Positions 26,607 to 36,864 are shown, counted from the stretch's first letter. The stretch is DNA of 64,000 bases from Dictyobacter vulcani (GCF_008974265.1 NZ_BKZW01000001.1:992001-1056000); one strand, 5' to 3'. Numbers and translations: made by a program. Notes: generated from the letters alone by a model not told the origin.

Positions 26607-27725
26607 ATGGTCTTATCGACAAATTTACAATCTACGTTGCTTCGACACCAACGTTCGATTGATACAGCCCTACGGACAATGCTGAGCGCGGTTGCTACCG
26701 CATCCGGGGGCGCAGCTCTGGATGCCTACTATGGGCAAATGCAATATCATCTTGGTTGGGTCGATGCTCAATTGGCTCCCACCCGGAGTAATCCGGGTAA
26801 ACTGTTACGGCCAACCCTGCTCCTGCTGGCTTATGAAGCAGTTGGAGCCTGGGGACTGGCCGGTATGGCTGAGGAGGAAGATACTGGTTACCTGCAACGC
26901 GCCATGCCAGCGGCCGTCTCGGTTGAACTGACACATAATTTTTCACTCATTCACGATGATATCGAAGATGGAGACACCGAGCGTCGTCATCGTCCTACGA
27001 TGTGGAAGGTCTGGGGCATTCCACAGGCCATTAATACCGGCGATGGGATGTTTGGTCTGGCTCGCTATGCCTTGTGGGGCGTTCTGGAGCACGACGTGGA
27101 AGGTGATATTGCTGCTCGCCTGGGTGTCGTACTCGATCAGACGGTTCTGGAGATTGCGGAAGGGCAATATCTGGATATCAGCTTTGAGCAACGCCAGGAT
27201 ATTTCCGTCTCGATGTATATCGATATGATTGGCCGCAAGACTGCTGCTTTGATGCGTGGCTCGGCTAAAATGGGTGCAATGATTGGCACACGCGACGCGA
27301 ATGCTATTCAGCGTCTGGCTAGCTTTGGTCAGGCGATCGGTATTGCATTCCAGGTGCGCGATGACTTGTTGGGTGTGTGGGCGACTTCAGCGGAACTGGG
27401 CAAAACCCAGGCTGGTGATGTCTATCGACGCAAAAAAAGCCTGCCCATCTTACATGCGTTGGAACATGCCAATCCCCACGATTTACAAGCCTTGCAGGCG
27501 ATTTATCAGCAGGAAGGCCCGATAACCAGCGCGCAGGTCGAGCAGGTCCTGGACATTTTTACACGCACACAGACACAGGCATATTGTCGCAACTTCTTGC
27601 AACAACAGTGTGATGCAGCCTACGAAGCCTTGAACAATGTGCCACAGGTCACTAGTCCTGTGTCAGCGCGCGCGATCAATGATATGAAAACGATGGTTCA
27701 GTATATCGAGGCAGCTACCCATTAA
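26607..27725 (+). CDS. Polyprenyl synthetase
   Basis: 372 residues. Trans-isoprenyl diphosphate synthase that elongates allylic diphosphates with IPP. First Asp-rich motif LIHDDIEDGD near residue 116 and second FQVRDDLLG near residue 249, plus GKLLRP, GDGMFGLA and GRKTAALMR. Chain length cannot be assigned; product may be geranylgeranyl, farnesyl or a longer quinone side chain. The ATG at 26607 has no obvious ribosome binding site, but in-frame starts upstream are absent nearby. It is convergent with the WD40 gene. Confidence 0.9.
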   Translation: MVLSTNLQSTLLRHQRSIDTALRTMLSAVATASGGAALDAYYGQMQYHLGWVDAQLAPTRSNPGKLLRPTLLLLAYEAVGAWGLAGMAEEEDTGYLQRAMPAAVSVELTHNFSLIHDDIEDGDTERRHRPTMWKVWGIPQAINTGDGMFGLARYALWGVLEHDVEGDIAARLGVVLDQTVLEIAEGQYLDISFEQRQDISVSMYIDMIGRKTAALMRGSAKMGAMIGTRDANAIQRLASFGQAIGIAFQVRDDLLGVWATSAELGKTQAGDVYRRKKSLPILHALEHANPHDLQALQAIYQQEGPITSAQVEQVLDIFTRTQTQAYCRNFLQQQCDAAYEALNNVPQVTSPVSARAINDMKTMVQYIEAATH

Positions 27726-27751
27726 TTTCATACAATGCTAACACTGGAAGG

Positions 27752-29279
27752 TTATGCGATAACATCCCACACGATCACCTGGTTTCCTGTGGCAGTGGCA
27801 ACTTGCTTACTGGTGGGAGACCAGGTGATGCTATGTACATTGCCATTGAGTTTCTGAGAAAAAACTTGTTTCATCCCCTGGGTTACCTGTAAGACAATAA
27901 AGGTGCCATCCTGGATCCCGACTGCAAGAAAGTGGCCATCTGGTGACCAGGCCAGCGCACGTAAAGGTACTTTAGCAAGCTGCAACCGCTGGGGCACATC
28001 CTGGCAGACAACACCTGCTTGTTTTGTACAGGTCAGAGCTTGCCAGATACGCATAATTCCATCATCCCCACCCACAGCCAGGGTTGACCCATTCGGAGCA
28101 AAAGCCAGTGTGCGCATGGCCGTCTGGGCATCCAGATAATAACCATGCGTGTCCTTCCCGGTAACCGCATTCCATATTCTGACAGCACCTCCCTGGGAAG
28201 AAGTAGCCACAGTTTGACCATCCGTACTCCAGGAAACAGCATCGATCGGATTTGTATGACCCTGATAGGTAAGCACCGCACGAAATTGTTGTGGATCCCA
28301 GATAACAGCACGTTTGTCAGCGCCCACAGAGACAAGTTGCATTTTATTTTGCGTTGCCCAGGCCAGACCTGTAACCATCTGGACATGACGTCGCGTTGAA
28401 CGCGTCAGGAGCTTCCCGGTGGCACTATCCCAAAATGCGACCTGATTATTGGCACCGGTTGCCAGACGCGTACTATCTGGTGACCAGGCCAGAGTATGCA
28501 CGCCTGCTGGATGGGTAATAGTACGCTGAATGTTTCCCTGCATATCCCACAAAAAGACTTGCTTATCATCCGCACCGCTGGCCAGCATATTCCCGATAGG
28601 TGACCAGGCAATACTACGGACGGCCTGTTGATGTTTTGTGAACGTTAACCGGGCTTTAAACGTAGGCATAGCATGCTGCCCGTTTTTTTGCGTGGGCATC
28701 TTTGCAGGAGTTACAACAGGAGCCATGGTTTTTGGAGCTACGGGTTGAAACCAGTTATGATAGGCTGCATAGCCTACACCAGCCCCGCTCACACCACAGA
28801 TCGTACCCAGGGTAAGCAAAAACGCCCGGCGAGATACGCCTTTTCGCTGCTGAGAACCACTGACATCCACGGGTTCCGGCACTGCTTCCTGAGAAAGAGC
28901 GGGAAATTGGGTCTGATCAGAAAGGGTATCAGATGTATGCAGGGTCGGATCAGCCAGCGCTCTCGCCTGTAACGGAACAGCATCTGGTGCCACAGGGCAA
29001 TCGAGATAGAACGACCTTCAGTACTTGACGAATCCAGCATCAAACGCATTCCTGGGAGTATCCCGGCCTCGGTGAGAGTTTTCTCCACGGGAAGGATACG
29101 ACCACTGGCCGCATGGCGCAGGGTATAAACCAGGGGTTCCCAAACAAGTCACTTTTTGGTAACTGCAGTATGTCCACCAGCCTGGGAAGCACAACAGATA
29201 CGGGAACTTCCAGGGCAATCGCGACCGGACGCGCTGCACCTAATGTGTCTTGCTCTATTAAAATCTCAGATTTCTGCAT
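27752..29279 (-). CDS. Ubiquitin-like domain, membrane segment and WD40 propeller protein, two frame breaks
   Basis: About 509 residues once two apparent one-base gaps are closed. The C-terminal 413 codons (27752-28993) are uninterrupted: a polar linker, KGVSRRAFLLTLG followed by a hydrophobic segment, and seven WD40 repeats (each ending like LWDM, FWDS, IWDP, IWNA, IWQA, VWDV), enough for one propeller. Upstream, the frame from 29279 gives a strand-rich start (SEILIEQDTL) and LVDILQLPKSDLFG, and another frame gives VYTLRHAASGRILP and MRLMLDSSS. Joined, these make an EsaB/YukD-like ubiquitin fold. Breaks: 29133-29136 (GGGG on plus) and near 28990-28998. Start ATG 29277-29279 has GGAAG upstream. 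Confidence 0.75.
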
Positions 29280-29489
29280 AGATATCTTCCTATCCATCAT
29301 TCACTATGTCTAGTGTATCACGATGGCTCTTCTTTTTTCACCTTTATGAGTAAAAAAGGCTAGCGAAGCAGAGAAGTGACACATATATCTCTACCAAAAG
29401 AAAGGTGAAGCAAAGGAACAGGAATAACTGCTGGCTTCTGTGGTATGATTAGCGCAAACATCTAAAGACATTTGTTCAGGAGATATTGC

Positions 29490-31298
29490 ATGAGTTACCG
29501 TGCTCTACGGGTGGCTTTTTTCGTATTCCTGCTTTTATGCAGCGCTTTACCCTTCAGCGCTCTCAATAGCAGTCTTCCAGTACAGGCACAGAGCAGAACC
29601 ATACCACAGAATGGTCTGGTCGCGGATGACCTACCTGTGGTTGAACCAAACTATATGTATCAACAACTTTTTTTGCTGGCAACGAAATTTCAGCACCGCG
29701 AAGCCGGCTACGATACTCATCTCCCGGCTACGGATAACGGACATGAGGAATTTGCCAGTTACTGGTCGCAGGAAATGCGCAAGGATCTACAGGGGTTTAG
29801 CGCAGCAACATGGACCGATGCTTTTCCTATTCGCGGCTGGCGCGGTCGACCAACGACGGTACCTGCCTCAAACATCGAGGTAACTATTCCTGGTGCGGTT
29901 CATCCTGAGCAGGTTGTGGTTATCGGCTGCCACTACGATGGTATGGCGACCTCGACACAATCGGCCAATGATGATGCCAGTGGCTGCGCCATTGAACTGG
30001 GCGTTGCCAGGGCAATGGGAAATTATTGGAAACAGCATCATGTGGCACCACAACGGACCCTGCGCTTTGTACTTTTTGATGCCGAAGAGCAAGGGCTTTA
30101 TGGCTCTTACCATTATGTCAATTCTACCGTCAATGGCGATCTTAGCAATATCGTAGCCATGTTTAATGAGGAACAGAACGGTATCGCCTATCCTCTCCGC
30201 TATCTTGGTCAGATGCAAAATGCATTGATGCCTTTCTATGTTGAGCTCTCACCAGTGGTAAACGGTCCGCAAAAAGAAAAGATCATACAGTTCAGGCAGT
30301 TGATGGGCCGGGCAGTACCAGCCGTATTTCAACAAATACGCAACCTTGGTATACAGAGCCTCACCTATCATGGTGCAAACAAACAAGATGTAGCACAACC
30401 AATCTTTACCAATGATCAGCTTTCTTATGTGAAACAGGAAGATGATACGTTGGGTTCAAGCGATCAGGTACCCTTTACCCAGGCAGATATTCCCTGTGCG
30501 ACCTTTGCAGGAAACTCGACCTACTATCAGGGTAACGCTCCCCAGGCCTCCTATCCCTATGATCAACCGACAGATACGATCCAGATGATGAATACATTCG
30601 CATCTGGCAATACTACCCAATCAGCAGCCTTGACTCTCTCTCTGGCTCTGCCAACCCTCCTGACAACCTGGATGCTCCATCAGCCAGCCATACTGGGTGA
30701 GACCGCCAGTTCCAACCAGAGCCTGACGACGATCAGCGATATCGCGAAAACACAGACAGGCCAGAATTTCCTGGTGTCTGCGCAAAGCACAGAACTGACC
30801 CGACCAGCTACACGTAGCTATACCTGGGACTTTGGTGATGGGCAGAGTGCCACTGGCCCGGCAGCCCACCATACTTATACCCGGGATGGACAGTATCAAC
30901 TGTCGCTCAATGTCAAGACAGCAACAGGGGTCCAGCATATCAGTAAAAGTATTGCGGTCTCCAACAACAATCCTACCTATACAAATATGTATGAGCAATA
31001 TTATGGGAGTGGAATGCCACGCGCTAATGGACGTGTGATGTTACCGCGGCCTGACGCAACCATGTCGGATAAAACGTTGCTCAAGCCTGGCTCTGTTTGG
31101 GAGACAACCCTTGCCGTTGGGCAGACAGGTACCGATAAAATGGTACCCCAGCCTGCTACAGTCGCCCCCTTGTCATCCAACAAAAAAGAGTCTATGATAC
31201 CTGAACCTTTCCTTTTCCTGATACTCGCAATACTTTTGTTGCTGGTGGTCGGAATTATTGGCCGCGTTATCTTGCTCAAGCGCAGGCACCAACATTGA
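29490..31298 (+). CDS. Secreted M28 family peptidase with PKD domain and C-terminal anchor
   Basis: 602 residues. Signal peptide or N-terminal anchor (VAFFVFLLLCSALPFSAL). M28 zinc peptidase domain at about 45-400: VIGCHYDG, ANDDASG, DAEEQGLYGS and NEEQ supply the two-zinc ligands and catalytic Glu. A PKD-like repeat follows (YTWDFGDGQSATG ... HTYTRDGQYQLSLNV) near 450-500. A Pro/Thr-rich stretch, a hydrophobic helix (FLFLILAILLLLVV) and a basic tail suggest the enzyme is held at the outer face of the membrane. Family activity is aminopeptidase/carboxypeptidase. AGGAG lies 7 bases before the ATG at 29490. Confidence 0.85.
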   Translation: MSYRALRVAFFVFLLLCSALPFSALNSSLPVQAQSRTIPQNGLVADDLPVVEPNYMYQQLFLLATKFQHREAGYDTHLPATDNGHEEFASYWSQEMRKDLQGFSAATWTDAFPIRGWRGRPTTVPASNIEVTIPGAVHPEQVVVIGCHYDGMATSTQSANDDASGCAIELGVARAMGNYWKQHHVAPQRTLRFVLFDAEEQGLYGSYHYVNSTVNGDLSNIVAMFNEEQNGIAYPLRYLGQMQNALMPFYVELSPVVNGPQKEKIIQFRQLMGRAVPAVFQQIRNLGIQSLTYHGANKQDVAQPIFTNDQLSYVKQEDDTLGSSDQVPFTQADIPCATFAGNSTYYQGNAPQASYPYDQPTDTIQMMNTFASGNTTQSAALTLSLALPTLLTTWMLHQPAILGETASSNQSLTTISDIAKTQTGQNFLVSAQSTELTRPATRSYTWDFGDGQSATGPAAHHTYTRDGQYQLSLNVKTATGVQHISKSIAVSNNNPTYTNMYEQYYGSGMPRANGRVMLPRPDATMSDKTLLKPGSVWETTLAVGQTGTDKMVPQPATVAPLSSNKKESMIPEPFLFLILAILLLLVVGIIGRVILLKRRHQH

Positions 31299-31430
31299 GT
31301 AATATAGTCACAATACCTGGAAAAGCTTGACGAGACTATTCATAATAGACATAGGTTGACCAAATGGTCACCCCAAACATCCTGCAAAAGAACCAGGAGC
31401 AAACTTGACCCTGAGCCGGAGATCTACTAT

Positions 31431-33083
31431 ATGACAAAACCAATGTATGTTATGGGACATAAAAATTCTGATATGGATTCCGTGGCTTCTGCCTATGCGT
31501 ATGCTTATTTGCTACGTGCACAAGGTGAAGACCAGGCAATTCCCGTACGCCATGGAGATCTAAAACCTGAGATTCGCTTTGTGCTCGATCGCTTCCAGGT
31601 AGAGGCGCCCGAGGCCATTGAAGATGTATATTTACAGGTACGCGATGTGATGCGCCGCGGTATTATTTCTGTGTATATCGATCAACCTGTTTTTGAAGCC
31701 GGTCAGCTCCTTCAAGAACACCAGCGGGGCTCCATGCCAGTCATCGACAAGGACAATTATGTTAAAGGCATGATTGCTCACGATGATCTCGCCAAACTTT
31801 TCTTTAATGATCTGGATCCCTCTTCTCTTAATCGTATCCCTCTGCGCCGTGATAATCTGGTGCGGGTACTTAAAGGCCGCGTTCTGGTCGAAGGTCGCCG
31901 TCAACTTGGCAATCGCGTGCTGGTTGGGGCGATGGAAGCCGATACCATGGTCGATTATATTGAACCCGGCTGTCTGGTAATTATTGGGGACCGCGAGGAT
32001 GCTCAGCTCATGGCAATTGAGTCTGGGGCAGCCGCTCTGGTCATTACCGGTGATCTCCTGGTTTCTGAGCGCACCCTGACTGCCGCACGTAAGCATGGCG
32101 TTATGGTGATTGGTACTGCTCATCATACTTTTACGGCCATTCGCCTGATCAACTTGAGTATTAATATTCAGGAGATTATGAACCAGGAGTTTACTTTCTG
32201 CCATCCAGATGATCATATGAGTGATGTGCAGGCAACGTTAGGACGCCTGCGCTCAATGCCCGTTGTGGATGATGATGGCAAACTTGTCGGCTATATTTCG
32301 CGTACCGATCTGATTAAAGCTCGTCCTAAACGTGTCTATCTGGTAGATCATAATGAGCAGTCACAGGCAGTCGATGGTCTCGAAGAGGCCGAGTTACTCG
32401 GCATTATCGACCATCACCGTATCGCTGATGTTCATACCAGCAAACCCATTCTCTTCCGCGCCGAACCGGTTGGTTGTACAGGCACCATTATTACTGGACT
32501 GTACCATGAAGCAGATGTTGAGATTCCAAAGGATGTGGCTGGTTTAATGTTGGCCGGACTGCTCTACGATACGTTGATCCTGCGTTCACCAACCTGCACC
32601 GTACGCGATGAGCGCGTGGCCGCTGAACTGGCCGCGATCGCGGGTGAGGATATTGAAGAATATGGACAGGCTATCTTTACAGCCGCCGCTCAAGATCTGG
32701 CCGAGAAACCTGCTGAAGCGCTGATTACCTCTGACTTCAAGGAATTTACCGTCCATGATCAGAAATTTGCGGTTGGTACCGTCGAGACGGCCAGTCCAGC
32801 CAGCATTGAAAGCCGCAAAGATGAGCTGAAAGAAACGATGCGGCATATTGCGCAGGAACGGGGCTATGTTTCATTCCTGTTTATGATTGTTGATATCATC
32901 AATATGCGGTGTAATCTGCTGATTTGTGGGGGAGAACAGGCGGTAGCCGAGGCGTTTAATCGCCCACTGGAAGCCGATGGAAGCTCCATTAAAGTGGAAG
33001 GCCTGGTCTCCAGAAAGAAACAGGTAGTACCACAGCTTACACGCATTGAAGCCATTCTTGCGGAAACAACGAAGGTACGGTAA
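31431..33083 (+). CDS. ppaC: Manganese-dependent inorganic pyrophosphatase with CBS-DRTGG-CBS insert
   Basis: 550 residues, family II (DHH) pyrophosphatase. N-terminal GHKNSDMDS metal site, then a regulatory insert: CBS 1 (DVMRRGIISVYIDQ), a DRTGG-like region (GAAALVITGDLL) and CBS 2 (FTFCHPDD ... RSMPVVDDDG). The DHH motif reads IIDHHRIAD near residue 320, followed by the DHHA2 domain with SRKKQVVP near the end. CBS-PPases hydrolyse PPi and are controlled by adenine nucleotides binding the CBS pair; DRTGG-containing types also bind diadenosine polyphosphates. ATG at 31431 with GGAG 9 bases upstream. It directly precedes the H+-pyrophosphatase. Confidence 0.92.
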   Translation: MTKPMYVMGHKNSDMDSVASAYAYAYLLRAQGEDQAIPVRHGDLKPEIRFVLDRFQVEAPEAIEDVYLQVRDVMRRGIISVYIDQPVFEAGQLLQEHQRGSMPVIDKDNYVKGMIAHDDLAKLFFNDLDPSSLNRIPLRRDNLVRVLKGRVLVEGRRQLGNRVLVGAMEADTMVDYIEPGCLVIIGDREDAQLMAIESGAAALVITGDLLVSERTLTAARKHGVMVIGTAHHTFTAIRLINLSINIQEIMNQEFTFCHPDDHMSDVQATLGRLRSMPVVDDDGKLVGYISRTDLIKARPKRVYLVDHNEQSQAVDGLEEAELLGIIDHHRIADVHTSKPILFRAEPVGCTGTIITGLYHEADVEIPKDVAGLMLAGLLYDTLILRSPTCTVRDERVAAELAAIAGEDIEEYGQAIFTAAAQDLAEKPAEALITSDFKEFTVHDQKFAVGTVETASPASIESRKDELKETMRHIAQERGYVSFLFMIVDIINMRCNLLICGGEQAVAEAFNRPLEADGSSIKVEGLVSRKKQVVPQLTRIEAILAETTKVR

Positions 33084-33105
33084 TTAGCTTATAATGCTCG
33101 TGCTC

Positions 33106-33134
33106 TTGTAATGTAACATTCACTATGTTACACT
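33106..33134 (+). promoter_or_regulatory. Candidate hppA promoter with palindrome in the spacer
   Basis: TTGTAA at 33106-33111, a 17-base spacer and TACACT at 33129-33134. A perfect inverted repeat TGTAACAT-tcact-ATGTTACA (33112-33132) fills the spacer, as expected for a repressor site. It lies 210 bases before hppA. Confidence 0.5.
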
Positions 33135-33341
33135 ATGATACGACTTGGATTCGCCTTGTTAGGTAGAAGTAGCTATTATTAAAATTTAACAAATACACCG
33201 TAGAGCTCAAAACGTTCAGGTTCTGTAGTTAGAATTCAGTAGTTTACTTCTACCATGGTTCGATCACGATGTCCCTGCTGCTATCACAGTTGATATGCAC
33301 TGAACTTCTTCTTAGTTTCCTATAAGGAGGGCATTTTTATC

Positions 33342-35600
33342 GTGAACAACTATATCTGGGTTCCAATCGTAGTAGGAGTTCTTGCTGTAGTGTTTGCTGG
33401 CTACCTCGCCCGCTATGTATTACGCAAAGATACCGGTACTCCTGCCATGCAAAAGGTTGCAGACGCCATTTTTAAAGGGGCGATGGCGTTCCTCAATCGT
33501 CAGTATCGTACCATTGCTATCCTCTCCCTGGTCGCGGCAGTTGTGGTTGCCGCCGTCCTTTATCTCCTGAGTAGTGGAGATAGTGCCACAAAGTTTGATC
33601 TGGCATGGCGTACAGCGATCGCATTCCTCATTGGAGCATTGTGTTCAGGTATTTCAGGCTACATTGGCATGTATGTCGCGGTAAAATCAAATAGCCGCAC
33701 AGCCAGTGCCGCGACCCGTAGTCTGGGTGAAGCCCTGATGGTCTCGCTCCGTGGTGGTGCAGTCTCTGGTTTCCTGGTAGTGTCCCTCTCGCTACTGGGT
33801 GTGTCCCTGATCTTCTTACTCTATAGTATTGGTAATAGCATCGACAAAGTGCCTTCTCTCATCGTGGGTTTCGGTTTTGGTGCCAGCTTTGTGGCGCTCT
33901 TTGCGCAGTTAGGCGGTGGTATCTTTACCAAGGCAGCCGATGTTGGCGCGGACCTGGTTGGTAAAGTTGAGGCGGGTATTCCTGAGGATGATCCGCGTAA
34001 TCCAGCAGTAATCGCGGACCTGGTCGGTGATAATGTTGGTGACTGCGCAGGACGTGGTGCCGACCTCTTCGAGTCAACCGCAGCTGAAAATATCGGCGCC
34101 ATGATTCTCGGAGTTGCCCTCTACCTCGCCACCAAAAATCCTGGTTGGATCCTCTTTCCGCTCGTTGTACGCGCATTCGGCTTGATTGCTTCAGCTGTAG
34201 GTCTGCTCTATGTTCGACCTTCGGTGGTTATCGAACCGGATAAAGCGGCAGGCCGCGATCCCGGCGAAATCGCGATGAAACAACTGAATATCGGCTACTA
34301 TATCACCTGCGGACTCTCAGTCATCGGTGTCTTTTTGGGCAGCTACCTGATGCTGGGTGGACAGGCCATTAGCAGCAATAACCTGCCAGCCTGGGCCTGG
34401 TTTGGCCTGGCGGGAACGGTCGGTATTCTGCTCAGTATCGCCTTTGTCTTTATTACCCAATATTATACGGCTGGCACCTGGCGGCCGGTGCGCGAAATCG
34501 CGAACTCAACCTTAACGGGTCCAGCGACCACTATCATTACTGGTATGGCCGTGGCTTTCGAGTGTACCGCACTCCCCGTACTGGCTATCGCGGCCGCTCT
34601 GGGACTCTCCTTCTTCTTTGGCAGTCAGGTCAGTATTCCTATCAGCGCCGCCATTAATCCTGGTGTCATCAATGTTGGTGGCATCTTTGGTACTGCGGTG
34701 GCGACAATGGGCATGCTGATGAGTTGTGCCTATATCCTGGCCATGGATACCTTTGGACCCATTACTGATAATGCCGGTGGTATTACAGAGATGGGTGGCG
34801 AGGCCGAATCTGTACGTGATATTACTGACGCACTGGATGGGGTCGGCAATACAACCAAGGCTCTCACCAAAGGATATGGCATTGGCTCAGCCGCACTGGC
34901 TGCGTTCCTCCTTTTTAGCGCCTACCTGGATGTACTCTATTCGTATAAACATAATCCGGCAGTCTATCGCGTCGATCTGGCCAATATCCAGGTCTTTATC
35001 GCGGCACTGATTGGTTTGACCCTGATCTTCTTCTTTAGCTCTCTGGCTATTCGAGCTGTGGGAGATGCGGCCAAACGTATGATTGAAGAGGTTCGGCGTC
35101 AGTTCCGTGATAATCCAAAGATTATGGCCGAACGTGTGGAAGATCGTGTGGATCCTGATTATGCGCGCTGCGTGGATATCAGTACGCGTGGTGCGTTGCG
35201 CGCGATGATCCTGCCAGGTATTGTAGCGGTCTTTACTCCTGTGCTGATTGGTGTCATTTTAGGACCACAGGCGGAAGCTGGCTTACTCATGGTGGGAACC
35301 ATGGGTGGTGTGGTGCTGGCTCTGGTGCTGAATAATGGCGGCGGTGCCTGGGATAATGCAAAGAAATACATCGAAGCCGGTTATCTGCGTGTGAATGCAA
35401 ACGGCGAGATGGTTGATCGGAACGATCCTGCGGGAACCGTGATGGGAAAGAATAGCGAGGCCCACAAGGCCAGTGTCGTTGGTGATACTGTTGGTGATCC
35501 TTTTAAGGACACCGCCGGTCCCTCACTACACGTCTTGATCAAACTTTTAAGTACGATTACCCTGGTACTTGCTCCACTGTTTATCGCGCTCCACCCCTAG
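33342..35600 (+). CDS. hppA: Membrane-bound proton-translocating pyrophosphatase
   Basis: 752 residues, about 15-16 transmembrane helices. Couples PPi hydrolysis to H+ pumping. Diagnostic motifs: DVGADLVGKVEAGIPEDDPRNP with the PPi/Mg-binding Asp cluster, DNVGDCAGRGADLFES, and the C-terminal GDTVGDPFKDTAGPS. The K+-dependence marker reads GNTTKALTKG (Lys at the Ala/Lys position), which in characterised enzymes marks K+-independent H+ pumps. GTG start at 33342 with AAGGAGG 11 bases upstream. Together with the neighbouring soluble pyrophosphatase it controls cellular PPi. Confidence 0.95.
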   Translation: MNNYIWVPIVVGVLAVVFAGYLARYVLRKDTGTPAMQKVADAIFKGAMAFLNRQYRTIAILSLVAAVVVAAVLYLLSSGDSATKFDLAWRTAIAFLIGALCSGISGYIGMYVAVKSNSRTASAATRSLGEALMVSLRGGAVSGFLVVSLSLLGVSLIFLLYSIGNSIDKVPSLIVGFGFGASFVALFAQLGGGIFTKAADVGADLVGKVEAGIPEDDPRNPAVIADLVGDNVGDCAGRGADLFESTAAENIGAMILGVALYLATKNPGWILFPLVVRAFGLIASAVGLLYVRPSVVIEPDKAAGRDPGEIAMKQLNIGYYITCGLSVIGVFLGSYLMLGGQAISSNNLPAWAWFGLAGTVGILLSIAFVFITQYYTAGTWRPVREIANSTLTGPATTIITGMAVAFECTALPVLAIAAALGLSFFFGSQVSIPISAAINPGVINVGGIFGTAVATMGMLMSCAYILAMDTFGPITDNAGGITEMGGEAESVRDITDALDGVGNTTKALTKGYGIGSAALAAFLLFSAYLDVLYSYKHNPAVYRVDLANIQVFIAALIGLTLIFFFSSLAIRAVGDAAKRMIEEVRRQFRDNPKIMAERVEDRVDPDYARCVDISTRGALRAMILPGIVAVFTPVLIGVILGPQAEAGLLMVGTMGGVVLALVLNNGGGAWDNAKKYIEAGYLRVNANGEMVDRNDPAGTVMGKNSEAHKASVVGDTVGDPFKDTAGPSLHVLIKLLSTITLVLAPLFIALHP

Positions 35601-35637
35601 TATCCCTGATCTCACAACCGTATAGTTAAACACTACC

Positions 35638-35684
35638 GGCGTTCTCGATTCCCTTTTTAGGGAGCGAGAACGTCACTTTTTTTT
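35638..35684 (+). terminator. Intrinsic terminator of hppA
   Basis: GTTCTCG pairs with CGAGAAC, with inner CCCT/AGGG pairing, then eight T. Confidence 0.85.
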
Positions 35685-35745
35685 CCGCTTTTAACCATGA
35701 TGGATGCATATAGATAACAGATATATCCCATCTCAAGGAGGAAAT

Positions 35746-36831
35746 ATGGTCCATTCAATGGTACGTCAATATATGCAATACAAACTATGGCCAGTATTCA
35801 TCTGTATTCTTCTCTGTCTTCCTCTGACAGGATGCGAAAAGAGCATCAATAGTAGCAGCAATCAGTCCTCCCCATCCCAAACGGGCGATACAACGCTGGC
35901 TCAAGCCAGTGTGGGCGCGCAGGGGGTCAAGTTATTTATTGAACCAGCTGCAGGCGAGCAAGTGATTACCAGCGTTATCAATAATGCTCAAACATCTATC
36001 TGGCTAGAGATGTATCTTTTGACGGATAAAAAAGTGATCAGCGCTTTGGAGAATGCTGCTCATCGGCATGTGGAGGTACGCGTAATGCTTGAAGCGCATC
36101 CCTATGGAGGCAGTTTACTCTCTCCGCAACAGACGCTGGATCGCCTGCAGGCCGCTGGCATCCAGGCCAGAACCAGCAATCCTCAGTTTGCTTTAACACA
36201 TGAAAAAGGGATGATTATTGATGGTCGGACTGCTTATATCATGACCTGTAATTTTACTGCTTCAGCCCTTGGCAATAGTCAGTATACGCTCAATCGCGAG
36301 TATGGCATTATCGATACCAGCACACAGGATGTCACAGCGGTACAGGCTATTTTCAATGCTGATTGGCAACGCATACCAGTCAAACTCGCGAGTCCACGCC
36401 TGGTGGTCAGTCCGCTCAACTCACATAGCACCTTTCTTTCCTTGATCCATCACGCTACAACATCACTTTCTATTGAAGCTGAAGAGCTGCAGGATAGTCA
36501 GGTTCAGCAGGCGCTCACAGAGGCGCGACAGCGCGGTGTACAGGTACGTATTATCCTTCCTGCCAGTACGGGAGGTCAGGACTATAACCTCGCTGGCATC
36601 ACTGCAATGCAAAAAAGTGGGGTACAGGTCAGGCAAGATACGCAGTTATATATGCATGCCAAAATTATTGTTGTCGATCAGAAAAAAGCATTTGTCGGTT
36701 CTGAAAATATCTCAACGGCCTCGCTCGATCAAAATCGTGAGCTGGGCATTCTCGTCGCAGATACCTACGTGCTGTCCGCTTTGAGCAACACCTTTCAGCA
36801 AGATTGGTCAAACTCGCAAGCAGAGCGATAA
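35746..36831 (+). CDS. Phospholipase D-like lipoprotein
   Basis: 361 residues. Signal sequence ending in a lipobox (LPLTGC) predicts an exported lipoprotein. Two PLD half-domains: the first has HEKGMIIDG (HxK...D) near residue 160 and TCNFT, the second HAKIIVVDQ near residue 307 and GSENIS. Both HKD motifs keep His and Lys, and Asp, so the protein is probably active as a phosphodiesterase on phospholipid or nucleic acid substrates. AAGGAGG lies four bases before the ATG at 35746. Flanked by a terminator upstream, so independently transcribed. Confidence 0.85.
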   Translation: MVHSMVRQYMQYKLWPVFICILLCLPLTGCEKSINSSSNQSSPSQTGDTTLAQASVGAQGVKLFIEPAAGEQVITSVINNAQTSIWLEMYLLTDKKVISALENAAHRHVEVRVMLEAHPYGGSLLSPQQTLDRLQAAGIQARTSNPQFALTHEKGMIIDGRTAYIMTCNFTASALGNSQYTLNREYGIIDTSTQDVTAVQAIFNADWQRIPVKLASPRLVVSPLNSHSTFLSLIHHATTSLSIEAEELQDSQVQQALTEARQRGVQVRIILPASTGGQDYNLAGITAMQKSGVQVRQDTQLYMHAKIIVVDQKKAFVGSENISTASLDQNRELGILVADTYVLSALSNTFQQDWSNSQAER

Positions 36832-36864
36832 AACAACAGCGTCAGTGGCAATACTTATAATGGA

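Noticed and set aside
33250..33300. GGTTCGATCACG string resembling a tRNA T-loop
   Set aside because: No acceptor, D or anticodon stems can be built around it.
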